A stretch of 64,000 nucleotides of DNA from Ruminococcus flavefaciens (GCA_002373775.1 DFJW01000025.1:40398-104397), one strand, 5' to 3'. Shown: positions 31,496 to 40,786, counted from the first letter of the stretch. Notes: generated by a model not told the origin, from the letters alone. Numbers and translations: made by a program.

Positions 31496-32704
31496 ATGGA
31501 CAACAACGAATTCAATGAATACAATCAGGAACCACGCCAGTATCCAAGACAGAATTCCCAGAGACCGAGGAAAAGAGTCTCCAAGGAAACGTTCCGAAAG
31601 AGACAGTTCGCTGCGCTCTGCGTCATTGCTTTTCTTGTTCTGCTTTTTGTGATACTTATGGCAAAGGCTTGTTCCAAGAAACCTTCGTCCGACAGCAGCG
31701 GCGGAGATGCAGTTCCGGCTGAGTCACAGACAACGGATGTGAATGAAGAAGCATCTACTGAGGATCCGGCTGCTACTACTACGGTCACAACTACAACGAC
31801 TGCACCTATCATTGATCCTTCGAAGGCAGGAGCTATCAAGCTCGATAAATATACGGTGTACTTAGAGGTAGGTCAGGCACCTGCACTTGCACTTATCACA
31901 GAGCATCCCGACGGAATGGAAGAAGCCGATGAAGTATGGTCATCCGATCATCCTGAGATAGCTACTGTTGATGAATGGGGACATATCTCCGCAGTTTCAC
32001 CGGGTACATGCTACGTTACAGTAAAATCAGCCAAGGATCCAAGTCTGGAAGCTACAGTAAAGGTAGTTGTTGCAGGTGAACCTTCACTTGAACAGACTGC
32101 CAATAACACAACTACAACAACGACCACCAAAGAGCCTCAGTCCGCAAGGGCTGAGGCTCCTGCGCCGTCTAAGATAAATGATCCCAAAGCTCACTATGAA
32201 GGCGACGTCCTGATAGTCAACAAATCCTATTCGCTCTCATCGGATTATAACCCCGGCGGTCTTGATCCTACATGCAGCGAATGGTTCAACAAACTCGTAC
32301 AGGGAGCAGCAGAAGACGGCATAAATATCTATCTTTCATCGGGATTCCGTTCCTACGATTACCAGAGCCAGATATATAACAACTATGTCGGCATTTACGG
32401 TCAGGACACTGCGGATACCTTTTCTGCACGTCCCGGACATTCCGAACATCAGACCGGACTTGCGATAGACGTCAACATAATAGACGACAGTTTCAGAGGC
32501 ACACCGGAGGCAGAATGGATAGCAGCACACTGCTATGAGTACGGATTTATCCTGCGTTATCCGGAGGGTAAGCAGAGCATTACCGGATACAAGTATGAAC
32601 CGTGGCATATACGCTATGTAGGTACTGAGATATCCTATGCACTCCATGATATCGGACCGGATGCGACTCTTGAAGAGTATTACGGTATAGATTCAAAATA
32701 TTGA
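31496..32704 (+). CDS. membrane-anchored D-Ala-D-Ala carboxypeptidase (M15/VanY) with Ig-like domain
   Basis: 402 residues. Basic cytoplasmic N-terminus, then one membrane helix (about 41-58, AALCVIAFLVLLFVILMA). A Thr-rich linker leads to a bacterial Ig-like (Big_2) domain at about 115-195 (WSSDHPEIATVDEWGHISAVSPGTCYVTV). A second Thr-rich linker follows, then the M15 peptidase domain at about 235-385. Zn ligands and catalytic residues are in SEHQTGLAIDV (S-x-H-x6-D) and EPWHIRYVG. The family trims the terminal D-Ala of peptidoglycan stems. Located outside the cell, anchored by the N-terminal helix. No vancomycin-resistance genes accompany it, so wall maturation is likelier than resistance. 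Confidence 0.92.
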   Translation: MDNNEFNEYNQEPRQYPRQNSQRPRKRVSKETFRKRQFAALCVIAFLVLLFVILMAKACSKKPSSDSSGGDAVPAESQTTDVNEEASTEDPAATTTVTTTTTAPIIDPSKAGAIKLDKYTVYLEVGQAPALALITEHPDGMEEADEVWSSDHPEIATVDEWGHISAVSPGTCYVTVKSAKDPSLEATVKVVVAGEPSLEQTANNTTTTTTTKEPQSARAEAPAPSKINDPKAHYEGDVLIVNKSYSLSSDYNPGGLDPTCSEWFNKLVQGAAEDGINIYLSSGFRSYDYQSQIYNNYVGIYGQDTADTFSARPGHSEHQTGLAIDVNIIDDSFRGTPEAEWIAAHCYEYGFILRYPEGKQSITGYKYEPWHIRYVGTEISYALHDIGPDATLEEYYGIDSKY

Positions 32705-32712
32705 TGAGATTT

Positions 32713-32742
32713 AAAGGGACGTGGTAAGCGTCCCTTTTTTTG
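32713..32742 (+). terminator. terminator of the VanY-type gene
   Basis: Perfect 9-bp stem AAAGGGACG (32713-32721) with CGTCCCTTT (32729-32737), followed by seven T residues in total. Confidence 0.85.
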
Positions 32743-32818
32743 TCCGTTTTTTCTCAGTGGGGCGAATATATAACTGAAGGTGAAAAGCGATCGCCGCCTT
32801 TGATGAGGAAGTGATGAT

Positions 32819-33349
32819 ATGAATGATAATGGAGCTTCAGAGAAATGGGCTTCTCTGATAGATGATTACGGCGGACTGGTATATGCCATAGTACTGAACA
32901 AGCTGAACAGATGCGGGACTAAGGAGGATATCGAAGACTGCGTGAGCGATATATTTGTGGAAGTCTACAGGAGCCTGCCGGGATATGATCCGGAAAAAGG
33001 CGATATGAAGGTGTTTGTGAGCAGCATTGCAAAGCGGCGTGCAATAGACGCATTTCGCAGGCTCAGCTATCGGATGAGCGTTACAGACCATATAGATGAC
33101 GAACAGATACCGCCGATACATTCGCCGGAAGACACAGCAGAAGAAGCTGAGAAAAGGATCCTCAGGAAGAAACTGTGGGAAACTGTAAAGGCTCTCGGAG
33201 AACCTGACTCCACTATCATTCTTTACCAGTATTTTTATAATATGAGATCAAAGGAGATCGCGAAAAGATTGTCCATGAGTACGGCAGCGGTCATGAAACG
33301 CAGTCTGAGAGCAAGGGCAAAAATACGCGAAATGCTTGAAAAGGAGTGA
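32819..33349 (+). CDS. RNA polymerase sigma factor, ECF-like sigma-70 family
   Basis: 176 residues. Region 2: LVYAIVLNKLNRCGTKEDIEDCVSDIFVEVYRSLPGYDPEKGDMKVFVSSIAKRRAIDAFRR, including the -10 recognition helix. Region 4: helix-turn-helix FYNMRSKEIAKRLSMSTAAVMKRSLRARAKIREML. Regions 1 and 3 are absent, as in ECF factors. The next gene overlaps the stop region and encodes a single-pass membrane protein, the usual place for an anti-sigma factor. A GAGGAAGTGA SD precedes the ATG. Envelope stress or surface signalling is the likely input (inference). Confidence 0.9.
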   Translation: MNDNGASEKWASLIDDYGGLVYAIVLNKLNRCGTKEDIEDCVSDIFVEVYRSLPGYDPEKGDMKVFVSSIAKRRAIDAFRRLSYRMSVTDHIDDEQIPPIHSPEDTAEEAEKRILRKKLWETVKALGEPDSTIILYQYFYNMRSKEIAKRLSMSTAAVMKRSLRARAKIREMLEKE

Positions 33350-33354
33350 GAACT

Positions 33355-34434
33355 ATGAAAAAAAACATACTTGATGAGCTTACACAGCTTGATGATGAGA
33401 TAATGGATGAGCTGATAAAGACAGCCCCGTCACCTGATGAGACACAGAAAAAGAGGATAGCGCAGATGTGTGCTGCAAAGAGCATGACGGAAGACGGCGA
33501 CAGCGTTGCAGGAACAGAGATAATACACCGCAGAACTCCCGGCAGATATGCGGCAGCGGCAGCTGCACTGCTTGTGATTGTCGGCGGAGGAGCAGGCGTC
33601 TATTCACTGCACAGGAACCTGAGACCTGATGCCCGGAATGCAGCTGACAATTCTGATTACAGCATTGCTGCAACTCCGGCTGCGGATGTGACAGAAGAGC
33701 AGGGCGTAAGCGCAGACACTTCTGCTGAGGAAAGTACTCTTATACAGGAAGTGGATCCGATAAAGGTGACAGTGCCGACCGACGGAAAGATCACTGAGCA
33801 TATGATCCCAGCGGATAGTAACGGCAGTCTTGTTGTGACGCTACCGGCGCACGACAGTGATAAGCGCCTGCCTGAGGACATTCCGTACTATAACGACAAT
33901 GACGCAGAGACAGTTACTGTCACAACTGAAGAAGTGACTACATCACCGAAAGAAATAGCCGTTCCGTATACTGATCCTGCTCCGTCGGAAATTCCCGATG
34001 AAGATGATCCGCGGTTCCTTGAAGGGCCTTATCTGACTACGGAGCCTACAGTTGATGAACCGCCGCCGAAGACCGATGAACCTGCTACAGAGCCGATAGT
34101 TACTCGTCCTTATTTCACGATATACGGCTACTGGAATTCTGATTACGGCCCGGGAGGTTCGCAGATCTATTTCGGACGTGACTTTATCGGTAACTTCTAC
34201 GACAGCAACACATGCAGCGGCTTTACTTTCAAGTATCTTTTGGCTGACGACCATATCGAACTTAGACTGCTGAATGCTGACGGTTCTCTGAGCGAGACGA
34301 ATTACGGCACAGCGTACTTCACATGGGAGCGCGGAGATGCTCTCACGCTGACGTGGAAGGAGGGCTCTCCTATCCGCCAAGACCAGCTCGTTGAGCATCT
34401 TGTCAGAAACTACAGCGATGCAATGGCTGAATAA
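33355..34434 (+). CDS. single-pass membrane protein, probable anti-sigma partner
   Basis: 359 residues from the ATG with AAGGAGTG upstream; a GTG at 33346 overlaps the sigma stop. The N-terminal 60 residues are cytoplasmic and charged (LDELTQLDDEIMDELIKTAPSPDETQKKRIAQMC), a plausible sigma-binding segment though no zinc anti-sigma HxxxCxxC is present. One membrane helix is at about 65-83. A long Thr/Glu/Pro linker (about 90-250) ends in an outer beta-rich domain of about 100 residues (YFTIYGYWNSDYGPGGSQIYFG to YFTWERGDALTLTW) that resembles the small barrel of the lipoproteins at 45-48 kb. Anti-sigma function is inferred from position only. Confidence 0.75.
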   Translation: MKKNILDELTQLDDEIMDELIKTAPSPDETQKKRIAQMCAAKSMTEDGDSVAGTEIIHRRTPGRYAAAAAALLVIVGGGAGVYSLHRNLRPDARNAADNSDYSIAATPAADVTEEQGVSADTSAEESTLIQEVDPIKVTVPTDGKITEHMIPADSNGSLVVTLPAHDSDKRLPEDIPYYNDNDAETVTVTTEEVTTSPKEIAVPYTDPAPSEIPDEDDPRFLEGPYLTTEPTVDEPPPKTDEPATEPIVTRPYFTIYGYWNSDYGPGGSQIYFGRDFIGNFYDSNTCSGFTFKYLLADDHIELRLLNADGSLSETNYGTAYFTWERGDALTLTWKEGSPIRQDQLVEHLVRNYSDAMAE

Positions 34435-34508
34435 TCTGCAATATGTCAAAAATGAGGAACGTTTCCGCAAATTTCCTGTAAAATAGTTGCAAAACCTTCC
34501 GAAAAGGC

Positions 34509-34537
34509 TTGCAGTCCGCAAAAAACTTTGCTATAAT
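34509..34537 (+). promoter_or_regulatory. promoter of the wall-binding repeat protein gene
   Basis: TTGCAG (34509-34514), 17 bp, TATAAT (34532-34537). The start codon is nearly 190 nt further on, so the mRNA has a long leader. Confidence 0.7.
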
Positions 34538-34544
34538 AATTGTG

Positions 34545-34728
34545 CATACGGTTAAGCAGATATCCTGCGGAAACCGGTGCACAATTTCCTTTTCTGAAAA
34601 AATTTTCCAAAACTTGTCACACTTTACGGTCCTGACCGTAATATTATATATAGAGAGATTATTATTTATGGGATTGGGAAATGCCCTGCGTACTGAAAGT
34701 ACAGAATAATCAAGGAATGGAGAAAGCT
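34545..34728 (+). other. long 5' leader of the wall-binding repeat protein mRNA
   Basis: No gene with a ribosome binding site is seen. It contains ACGGTC-CT-GACCGT (34626-34639), a perfect 6-bp inverted repeat, and a GCAG-N6-CTGC hairpin near 34557-34569. An ATG at 34669 opens a 13-codon frame but lacks an SD. A regulatory leader is possible; no known riboswitch was recognised. Confidence 0.4.
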
Positions 34729-37083
34729 ATGAAAAATCACACAAAAACAATGCTCTGCTCCATGGCAGCTGCACTGGGACTGTTGGCAGTTCCGGCAGTA
34801 AATGCCTCCGCAGCAGACACGGCTGCACCTGCGGCTTCAACATGGTACACTGATGAGGAAGGAAGGATATTCTACTACGGCGCTGATAAGAATGCAGTTA
34901 CCGGCAGACAGATAATCAATGGAAAAGTGTACCTCTTTTCTGAAAACGGCGTACTGAAAACAGGCTGGCGTACTGTTGACGGTCAGAGATGCTATTACGA
35001 TCCCGAGACCGGCAAGCAGGTATACGGCTGGCTGGAATACTGCGGCAGGCAGTATTACCTCACATCTATGGACGGCAAAGTTACCGGCTTTGCATATGAT
35101 GATGCAAAATCCCCCAGATTTTTTGATGAAAACGGCTCGCTTGTGACCGAGAACGGTTTCTACAGCGAAGACGGAGAATGCTACTATGTAGACGAAAACG
35201 GACTGGCAGCAACAGAGAATACAGTCATTGAAGGCATACCTTATCTTATATCTTCTCACGGCGAGATCTCTACAGGCTGGCAGACAATAGACGGCAAGAA
35301 ATATTATTTTGACGAAACTGAGAACGGCAAAGCTGTACTGGGCAAAAAGGTGTTCGAAGACGGCTCTGTATACTATCTCACCAAGGACGGCGCAGCGACC
35401 GGTGAAGTCAACGAAAACGGCGTATTCGGCGTGTTCGGCGAAGACGGCACTCAGCAGTTCGGCTGGCAGGTCATAGGCGGCAAGAGCTATTACTTTGAGA
35501 ATGACGGAAACGTCAAGACCGGTCTTGCTGAGATAGAGGGAGAGACTTACCTCTTCAGCAGCGACGGTACTCAGCTTCTCGGCTGGCAGGATTATAAAGG
35601 CAGCAGATACTATTTCGGCATAAACGGAATAATGCAGAAAGGACTGCTCAGCCTTTCAGACGGCATATACAACATGGGCACTGACGGAAAGATGCAGACT
35701 GGCTTTGCAGAGTTCGGCGGAAACACATATTACTTCGGCGATGACGGCAAGGCTGTTTCCGGACTGAAGGAGATAGACGGCGGGCTTTACTGTTTCAGCA
35801 AGGCATGCGTAATGGTAAACGACGGCGAACTCACCGACGTTGATGGAAAGAAGTATGTGTTCGGCGAGGACGGCAAGGCTGTTTCCGGCTGGCAGGAGAT
35901 AGAAGGAAAGAAGTACTTCCTCGGCGAAGACAAAGCAGCCGTTACAGGTATCCTTACTCAGGATGACCATACATACTGTTTCGGTGATGACTGTGCACTT
36001 GAAAAGTATTTTGTGAATACAGACGGCAAGATCACATGTTTTGACGCAAGCGGAAACGCTCTCGGCGGCTGGCAGGAGATCGCCGGAAGCAAGTATCACT
36101 TCAATGCTGAAGGTGCAGCTGATACAGGTCTTACTGTCATAGACGGAGAATCTTACTTCTTTGCGGAAGACGGCAAGATGCAGACCGGCTTCGTCACAAG
36201 CGGCGGTATCACACGTTATTTCGGAACAGACGGAAAGATGCTCACCGGCTGGCAGACTATCAGCGGAAAGAAGTACTATTTCCTCGGTGACGGAAAAATG
36301 CTCACCGGCAGACAGATAATCAGCGGCAAAAAGTATTATCTCGATGAGACCGGCGCTATGCAGACCGGATGGGTCACTCTTGCAGACGGAAAATACTACT
36401 TCGGACCTGACGGTGTCATGCTCACCGGCAGACAGATAATCAACGGTGCAAAATACTATCTTGCCGATAACGGCGTGATGCAGACCGGCTGGGTAACTCT
36501 CAGCGACGGAAAGTACTATTTCGGCACGGACGGCAAAATGGTGACCGGCTGGCAGACTATCAGCGGAAAGTACTATCACTTCGGCACAGACGGCAAGCTC
36601 ACTGTAAATACAACTCTCGACGGGTATAAGATAGACGCTAACGGTGTCGCAACTAAGCTCTCGGCAGTTCAGCTGAAAGCAAACACGATACTTGCGTCCA
36701 TAGGAAAAACACCAAACGCTATATACAACTATGTTATAAACAACAACAAGTACAGATACATAGAGGATACAAGGACACTTGCCCAGATACAGGCAACAGG
36801 CTGGTCGTATTTTGCAAACTATGCTATGAACAACAAGTATGTAGTATGCTACTACTTTGCAGCTATCACAGACCTTCTCTTCCAGCAGGCAGGACTTGAA
36901 TCAAGGATCGTTTACGGTACCGGACGCGGTGACGGAGATCACTACTGGAACCAGGTAAAGATAAACGGCGTATGGACAAACTATGATACATGCAACATGT
37001 ATGCCAACGTTACCGATGCTTATCTCAAGACACAGGGCAACGGCTACACATGGAAGCAGTATGTTTACCCCACATTCAACTGA
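34729..37083 (+). CDS. secreted cell-wall-binding repeat protein with C-terminal transglutaminase-like domain
   Basis: 784 residues from the ATG with GGAG 8 nt upstream. Signal peptide 1 to about 29 (ending NASAAD). Residues about 35-635 consist of roughly 25 to 30 CW_binding_1/glucan-binding repeats of about 20 residues, pattern GWQ-x-I-x-GKKYYF-x2-DGKM-x-TG. Such repeats bind choline-decorated teichoic acid or glucans. The C-terminal 130 residues form a transglutaminase-like domain: Cys in KYVVCYYFAAITDLL, His in GDGDHYWNQV, Asp in TNYDTCNMY. This suggests a surface protein that anchors to wall glycan and may cross-link or process peptides. An antisense open frame over the repeats is a shadow. 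Confidence 0.88.
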   Translation: MKNHTKTMLCSMAAALGLLAVPAVNASAADTAAPAASTWYTDEEGRIFYYGADKNAVTGRQIINGKVYLFSENGVLKTGWRTVDGQRCYYDPETGKQVYGWLEYCGRQYYLTSMDGKVTGFAYDDAKSPRFFDENGSLVTENGFYSEDGECYYVDENGLAATENTVIEGIPYLISSHGEISTGWQTIDGKKYYFDETENGKAVLGKKVFEDGSVYYLTKDGAATGEVNENGVFGVFGEDGTQQFGWQVIGGKSYYFENDGNVKTGLAEIEGETYLFSSDGTQLLGWQDYKGSRYYFGINGIMQKGLLSLSDGIYNMGTDGKMQTGFAEFGGNTYYFGDDGKAVSGLKEIDGGLYCFSKACVMVNDGELTDVDGKKYVFGEDGKAVSGWQEIEGKKYFLGEDKAAVTGILTQDDHTYCFGDDCALEKYFVNTDGKITCFDASGNALGGWQEIAGSKYHFNAEGAADTGLTVIDGESYFFAEDGKMQTGFVTSGGITRYFGTDGKMLTGWQTISGKKYYFLGDGKMLTGRQIISGKKYYLDETGAMQTGWVTLADGKYYFGPDGVMLTGRQIINGAKYYLADNGVMQTGWVTLSDGKYYFGTDGKMVTGWQTISGKYYHFGTDGKLTVNTTLDGYKIDANGVATKLSAVQLKANTILASIGKTPNAIYNYVINNNKYRYIEDTRTLAQIQATGWSYFANYAMNNKYVVCYYFAAITDLLFQQAGLESRIVYGTGRGDGDHYWNQVKINGVWTNYDTCNMYANVTDAYLKTQGNGYTWKQYVYPTFN

Positions 37084-37091
37084 TAAGTTTT

Positions 37092-37115
37092 CACGGGGCG
37101 CATTTGCGTCCCGTG
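37092..37115 (+). terminator. hairpin after the wall-binding protein gene
   Basis: Eleven-bp stem, arms at 37092-37102 and 37105-37115 (CACGGG-CGCA / TGCG-CCCGTG) with a very short loop and no clear T-run. Partial read-through into the next lipoprotein gene is possible. Confidence 0.5.
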
Positions 37116-37150
37116 TTCAATGATAATAATTATTAAGGAGAAAAAGAAAC

Positions 37151-37966
37151 ATGAAGAAGAAAATGGCAGCTATACTTGCACTTTCAGTAATATGTGCTGT
37201 ATCCGCAGTATCATGCGGAAAGGATGAGACATCAGACAAGCCCGTAGAACTCAACGTATCCACGACTGAGAACGCATCAGACGAGGCTTCTTCTGAGGAT
37301 GCCAGCGAGGATACATCTTCCGCATCTACAACAACTACCACAAAGACAACAACTTCAAAGACTACTACCACAAAGAAGGCAGAGTCAAAGACCGAAGAAA
37401 ACACTACAGAGGCTGACGGCGATGTTCACGAGGCAACAGAGGCACAGACTGAAGCTGGAAATGATGAACCTGACACACCTGCTGTGACACCTGAGCCCCA
37501 GACAGAAGCTCCCGTTGAGGTGCATACAGAAGCACCGACCGAAGCTCCCACAGAAGCACCTGCACCTGTATCTTCAGCTGTAAGTGTAAGTGCCGGATAT
37601 CTCGGACAGCCCTTCACATCAGCAAGCGGAGTTTACGGCACAGGCTATTCATATTATACAGCACCTGCATGTATCCCCATGGGCGATGAAGGTGACAAGA
37701 TCCATGTTTACGATTATTACGGACTCAAATTCGAGTGTTACTCACAGGGCGGTACACACTACCCTGCATATATCTACATCCAGAGCAACAGCTATTCCAC
37801 ACCTGAGGGCATAACAGTAGGTTCATCACTTTCTGATGTTACTTCAACATACGGCTCAGGCACTGCACAGGGCAGCTTGATCTACTACGACTACGGCAGC
37901 TATGAGATGGATATAGTATTGAACGGCGATACCGTAGCAGAGATAGATTACATTCTCAACTACTGA
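37151..37966 (+). CDS. hypothetical lipoprotein with Thr-rich linker
   Basis: 271 residues. Lipoprotein signal with Cys at about 22 (VSAVSCGKDE). A linker of about 130 residues is dominated by Thr, Glu, Ala and Lys, including TEAPTEAPTEAP repeats. A C-terminal domain of about 125 residues is rich in Tyr and Gly; its ending GSSLSDVTSTYGSG-x-YYDYGSYEMDIVLNGDTVAEIDY resembles small BLIP/SmpA-type two-strand repeats. Function unknown. SD AAGGAG precedes the ATG. It is followed 15 bp later by the MBOAT gene, possibly in one transcript. Confidence 0.75.
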   Translation: MKKKMAAILALSVICAVSAVSCGKDETSDKPVELNVSTTENASDEASSEDASEDTSSASTTTTTKTTTSKTTTTKKAESKTEENTTEADGDVHEATEAQTEAGNDEPDTPAVTPEPQTEAPVEVHTEAPTEAPTEAPAPVSSAVSVSAGYLGQPFTSASGVYGTGYSYYTAPACIPMGDEGDKIHVYDYYGLKFECYSQGGTHYPAYIYIQSNSYSTPEGITVGSSLSDVTSTYGSGTAQGSLIYYDYGSYEMDIVLNGDTVAEIDYILNY

Positions 37967-37981
37967 TAAGGAGGAACTGTC

Positions 37982-39388
37982 TTGGTATTCAGCAGTCCTG
38001 TATTCCTTTTCATATTCCTGACGGCGGTCTACATACTCCACCGCATAGTTCCGGGCATCACGGCAAAGAATGTCCTGCTGCTCGTGTTCAGCATAATCTT
38101 CTACACTTTCGGAGAACCGAAAGCCGTAGTGCTGATGATAATATCTATTATCATGAATTACTTCTTCGGACTGTATATGTCCGGAGAGCGGAAGGGGCGC
38201 AAGGCTGTTCTGGGAGCAGCTGTTACGGCGAACCTGCTTATGCTCGGCATATTCAAATATGCCGGCTTTGCAGCCGAAACGCTCAACAGACTGCCTTTCG
38301 TGAGCGTTGCAGTACCTAAGATAGCACTTCCCATAGGCATATCATTCTATACCTTTCAGGCGATGTCCTACGTTATAGATGCCTATAAGGAGCCTAAATA
38401 TGTACAGCGTAATTTATATAAACTCGCACTGTACATAACATTCTTCCCGCAGCTGGTAGCAGGTCCTATCGTAAAGTACTATGATTTCGCAGACCAGATA
38501 GATCACCGTACCTGCACTCCCGAGCAGACTGCACAGGGTATCAGGCGCTTTATAACCGGACTTTCCAAAAAGCTGCTCATTGCCAACACAATGGCGCTGG
38601 CGGCAGATTACGTCTACAGCCTTGACACATCCGAGCTCAGCCTTTCGCTGGCATGGCTGGGAGCTGTATCCTATCTGTTCCAGATATACTTTGATTTCAG
38701 CGGCTACAGTGATATGGCTATAGGACTTGGAAAGATGTTCGGCTTTACATTCCGCGAGAACTTCAATTATCCGTACATATCCCAGAGCATGCAGGAATTC
38801 TGGAGACGCTGGCACATATCGGTTTCCACATGGTTCAAGGAGTATCTTTACATACCTCTCGGCGGAAACCGCAAGGGCAAGACAAGAACTGCGGTCAACA
38901 AGCTCATAGTTTTCTTCTGCACAGGTCTCTGGCACGGAGCAAGCATGAATTTTATAGTGTGGGGACTGCTCAACGGCGGTTTCATGATGCTCGAATCATA
39001 TAATGTCCTCACGCCGAAGAAATGGCTTCGTCCATTCAGACACATATATGCGGTATTGGTAACGATACTGGCATTCGTGTTCTTCCGTGCAGACGATCTC
39101 GGCACTGCATGCAGATTCATAGGCAGGATGTTTGATCCCACCAACGGAAGCAGCGTCCGGACAGCGATGTTCATGCGCCAGATAACACCAATGTATCTTG
39201 TGATGCTCGTACTTGCGATAGTGTTCTCCACACCTGTGGTAAAGACAGTGAAAGAGAGACTGGCAGCAAAGAAAGCATCCGGTGCAGCGGAGGCATGCAG
39301 CTATGTTGTATCACTTGTGATGCTCATGCTCTGCATCATAACGCTGTCATCGTCAAGCTATAACCCGTTCATTTATTTCAGATTTTAG
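37982..39388 (+). CDS. MBOAT family O-acyltransferase (AlgI/DltB-like)
   Basis: 468 residues starting at TTG, with AAGGAGG 9 nt upstream. Polytopic membrane protein with about ten helices. The MBOAT core is visible: LVAGPIVKYYDF, YFDFSGYSDMAIGLGKMFGF, NFNYPYISQSMQEFWRRWHISVSTWFKEYLYIPLGGNRKG, and the catalytic His in GLWHGASMNFIVWG. The family moves acyl groups, usually acetyl, across the membrane onto exopolysaccharide, teichoic acid or peptidoglycan. The next gene encodes the AlgX/AlgJ-like partner that performs the final transfer, so the pair is an O-acylation module. The substrate polymer is not defined by the neighbours. Confidence 0.93.
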   Translation: MVFSSPVFLFIFLTAVYILHRIVPGITAKNVLLLVFSIIFYTFGEPKAVVLMIISIIMNYFFGLYMSGERKGRKAVLGAAVTANLLMLGIFKYAGFAAETLNRLPFVSVAVPKIALPIGISFYTFQAMSYVIDAYKEPKYVQRNLYKLALYITFFPQLVAGPIVKYYDFADQIDHRTCTPEQTAQGIRRFITGLSKKLLIANTMALAADYVYSLDTSELSLSLAWLGAVSYLFQIYFDFSGYSDMAIGLGKMFGFTFRENFNYPYISQSMQEFWRRWHISVSTWFKEYLYIPLGGNRKGKTRTAVNKLIVFFCTGLWHGASMNFIVWGLLNGGFMMLESYNVLTPKKWLRPFRHIYAVLVTILAFVFFRADDLGTACRFIGRMFDPTNGSSVRTAMFMRQITPMYLVMLVLAIVFSTPVVKTVKERLAAKKASGAAEACSYVVSLVMLMLCIITLSSSSYNPFIYFRF

Positions 39389-39397
39389 GAGGCGGAC

Positions 39398-40786
39398 ATG
39401 AAGAAGAATGTACTTTACCGCCTCTATGCGGCGACATTTGTGGGGATCTGTCTTGTTCCTTCAGCATTGATGCCCATAGCTGAGAATGATTCCACAAAAG
39501 AAAAACGCACACTTGCTGAGTTCCCGGAGATAACAGAAGACGGGAAGCTCAATTTTGACTATTTCACACAGTTCGAGAGCTGGTTCTCCGATCACATGGC
39601 GTTCCGTCAGCAGCTTGTAAATGCGGACGGAAGAGTAAAAGCTGCCGTACTCGGGACTTCGCCCAACAGCAAAGTCATCGTAGGCAGTGACGGCTGGCTG
39701 TACTACTCAGATACAGCTGACAGCTATCTCAGGCTTAACACTCTTTCGGACCGTGCAATCAACAATATGGCACGCGATCTGGAACTGGTCAACGACTTCT
39801 GCGTATCAAACGGTTCAGAGTTTATTTTTACAGTTGCGCCGAACAAGAATTCCATATATCCCGAGCACATGCCTTTCAACTACAAGCCTTCTGATAACAG
39901 GAGCAATTATGAAAGACTGGCAGAAGCACTTGAAGGCAGCGGATTCTGGTGCGATATGAAGGAAACGCTTCTTTCTGCGGATTCAAGCATCCCGCTGTAT
40001 CACAAGACGGATACTCACTGGAACAATCTCGGAGCATATGCCGCTCATGTAAGACTAATGGAGATGCTCGGACACGAGACATGTCCTTCAGGCACGAAGT
40101 GGACAACACGCGATGACCGTCAGGGTGACCTTGCGGCAATGATATATCCGGCTGAAGATGCAAAGGATACTCAGGTATACAGCGACTACGAGTACGGATA
40201 TCAGTATATAGGTCGCTTCAGCGGGCTTGACGATATAGATATACGCACTTCCAGTGAAAAAGGTGAAGGAAGTCTGCTGATGTACCGCGATTCATTCGGT
40301 GAGGCGATACTCCCGTACATGGCTGAGGTATACCAGAATGCAGAATTCTCCCGTGCGCTTCCGTACAGGATAGCACCTCAGCCCGGACAGACACTCATCA
40401 TCGAACTTGTCGAGCGCAATCTGAGTTATCTGATAACATATGCTCCGTTCATGGCTGCGCCGGAAGCTGAGATACCGGATGCAGTCAGCGTGGAACACAG
40501 CAGCAGCGATGTGACCTGCGAACTCGCTCCAAACGGCGCTTTTATGCACATTTTCGGCGAACTGCCGGAAGATTATTACAGCGGCAGCTCAACAAGGATA
40601 TTTGTGACAGCAGACGGAACGACATATGAAGCGTTCCACGGATTTGAAGATGAGCTCCTCGGACGTTCCGGCGAACTCAGTGACAGAGGATTTTCACTTT
40701 ATGTACCTATGAATGAAAATATCACAGCGGACGGCATCGTCATTACTGCGGTATCTGATGATGGACGTGCTGTTTCAAACCGATAA
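39398..40786 (+). CDS. AlgX/AlgJ-like SGNH acetyltransferase (DHHW-type)
   Basis: 462 residues. An N-terminal membrane anchor or uncleaved signal at about 8-27 leads to an outer SGNH-like domain. DHMAFRQQLVNADGRVK and VGSDGWLYYSD are typical of AlgJ/AlgX and DHHW proteins. The catalytic Asp-x-His pair is in HKTDTHWNNLGAYAAH and the nucleophilic Ser in YRDSFGEAILPYMAE. It should accept acyl groups from the adjacent MBOAT protein and place them on an extracytoplasmic polysaccharide. The spacing of 9 bp and SD AGGAGG indicate an operon with the MBOAT gene and the following dockerin protein. Confidence 0.88.
   Translation: MKKNVLYRLYAATFVGICLVPSALMPIAENDSTKEKRTLAEFPEITEDGKLNFDYFTQFESWFSDHMAFRQQLVNADGRVKAAVLGTSPNSKVIVGSDGWLYYSDTADSYLRLNTLSDRAINNMARDLELVNDFCVSNGSEFIFTVAPNKNSIYPEHMPFNYKPSDNRSNYERLAEALEGSGFWCDMKETLLSADSSIPLYHKTDTHWNNLGAYAAHVRLMEMLGHETCPSGTKWTTRDDRQGDLAAMIYPAEDAKDTQVYSDYEYGYQYIGRFSGLDDIDIRTSSEKGEGSLLMYRDSFGEAILPYMAEVYQNAEFSRALPYRIAPQPGQTLIIELVERNLSYLITYAPFMAAPEAEIPDAVSVEHSSSDVTCELAPNGAFMHIFGELPEDYYSGSSTRIFVTADGTTYEAFHGFEDELLGRSGELSDRGFSLYVPMNENITADGIVITAVSDDGRAVSNR

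Noticed and set aside
31496..32704. Vancomycin-resistance (VanY) cluster
   Set aside because: No vanH, vanA, vanX, vanR or vanS genes nearby; the protein also has an Ig-like domain not typical of resistance VanY.
34669..34710. 13-codon upstream ORF in the leader of the wall-repeat gene
   Set aside because: No Shine-Dalgarno sequence before the ATG and no distinctive product; kept only as part of the leader description.
35656..36579. 307-codon minus-strand ORF opposite the wall-binding repeat gene
   Set aside because: Its repetitive protein is the antisense image of the plus-strand repeats. The plus strand has the promoter, SD, signal peptide and family match.
34855..36600. Regularly spaced repeats resembling a CRISPR-like array
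   Set aside because: The period corresponds to about 20 codons in a single reading frame of a wall-binding protein; the repeats vary and there are no unique spacers.
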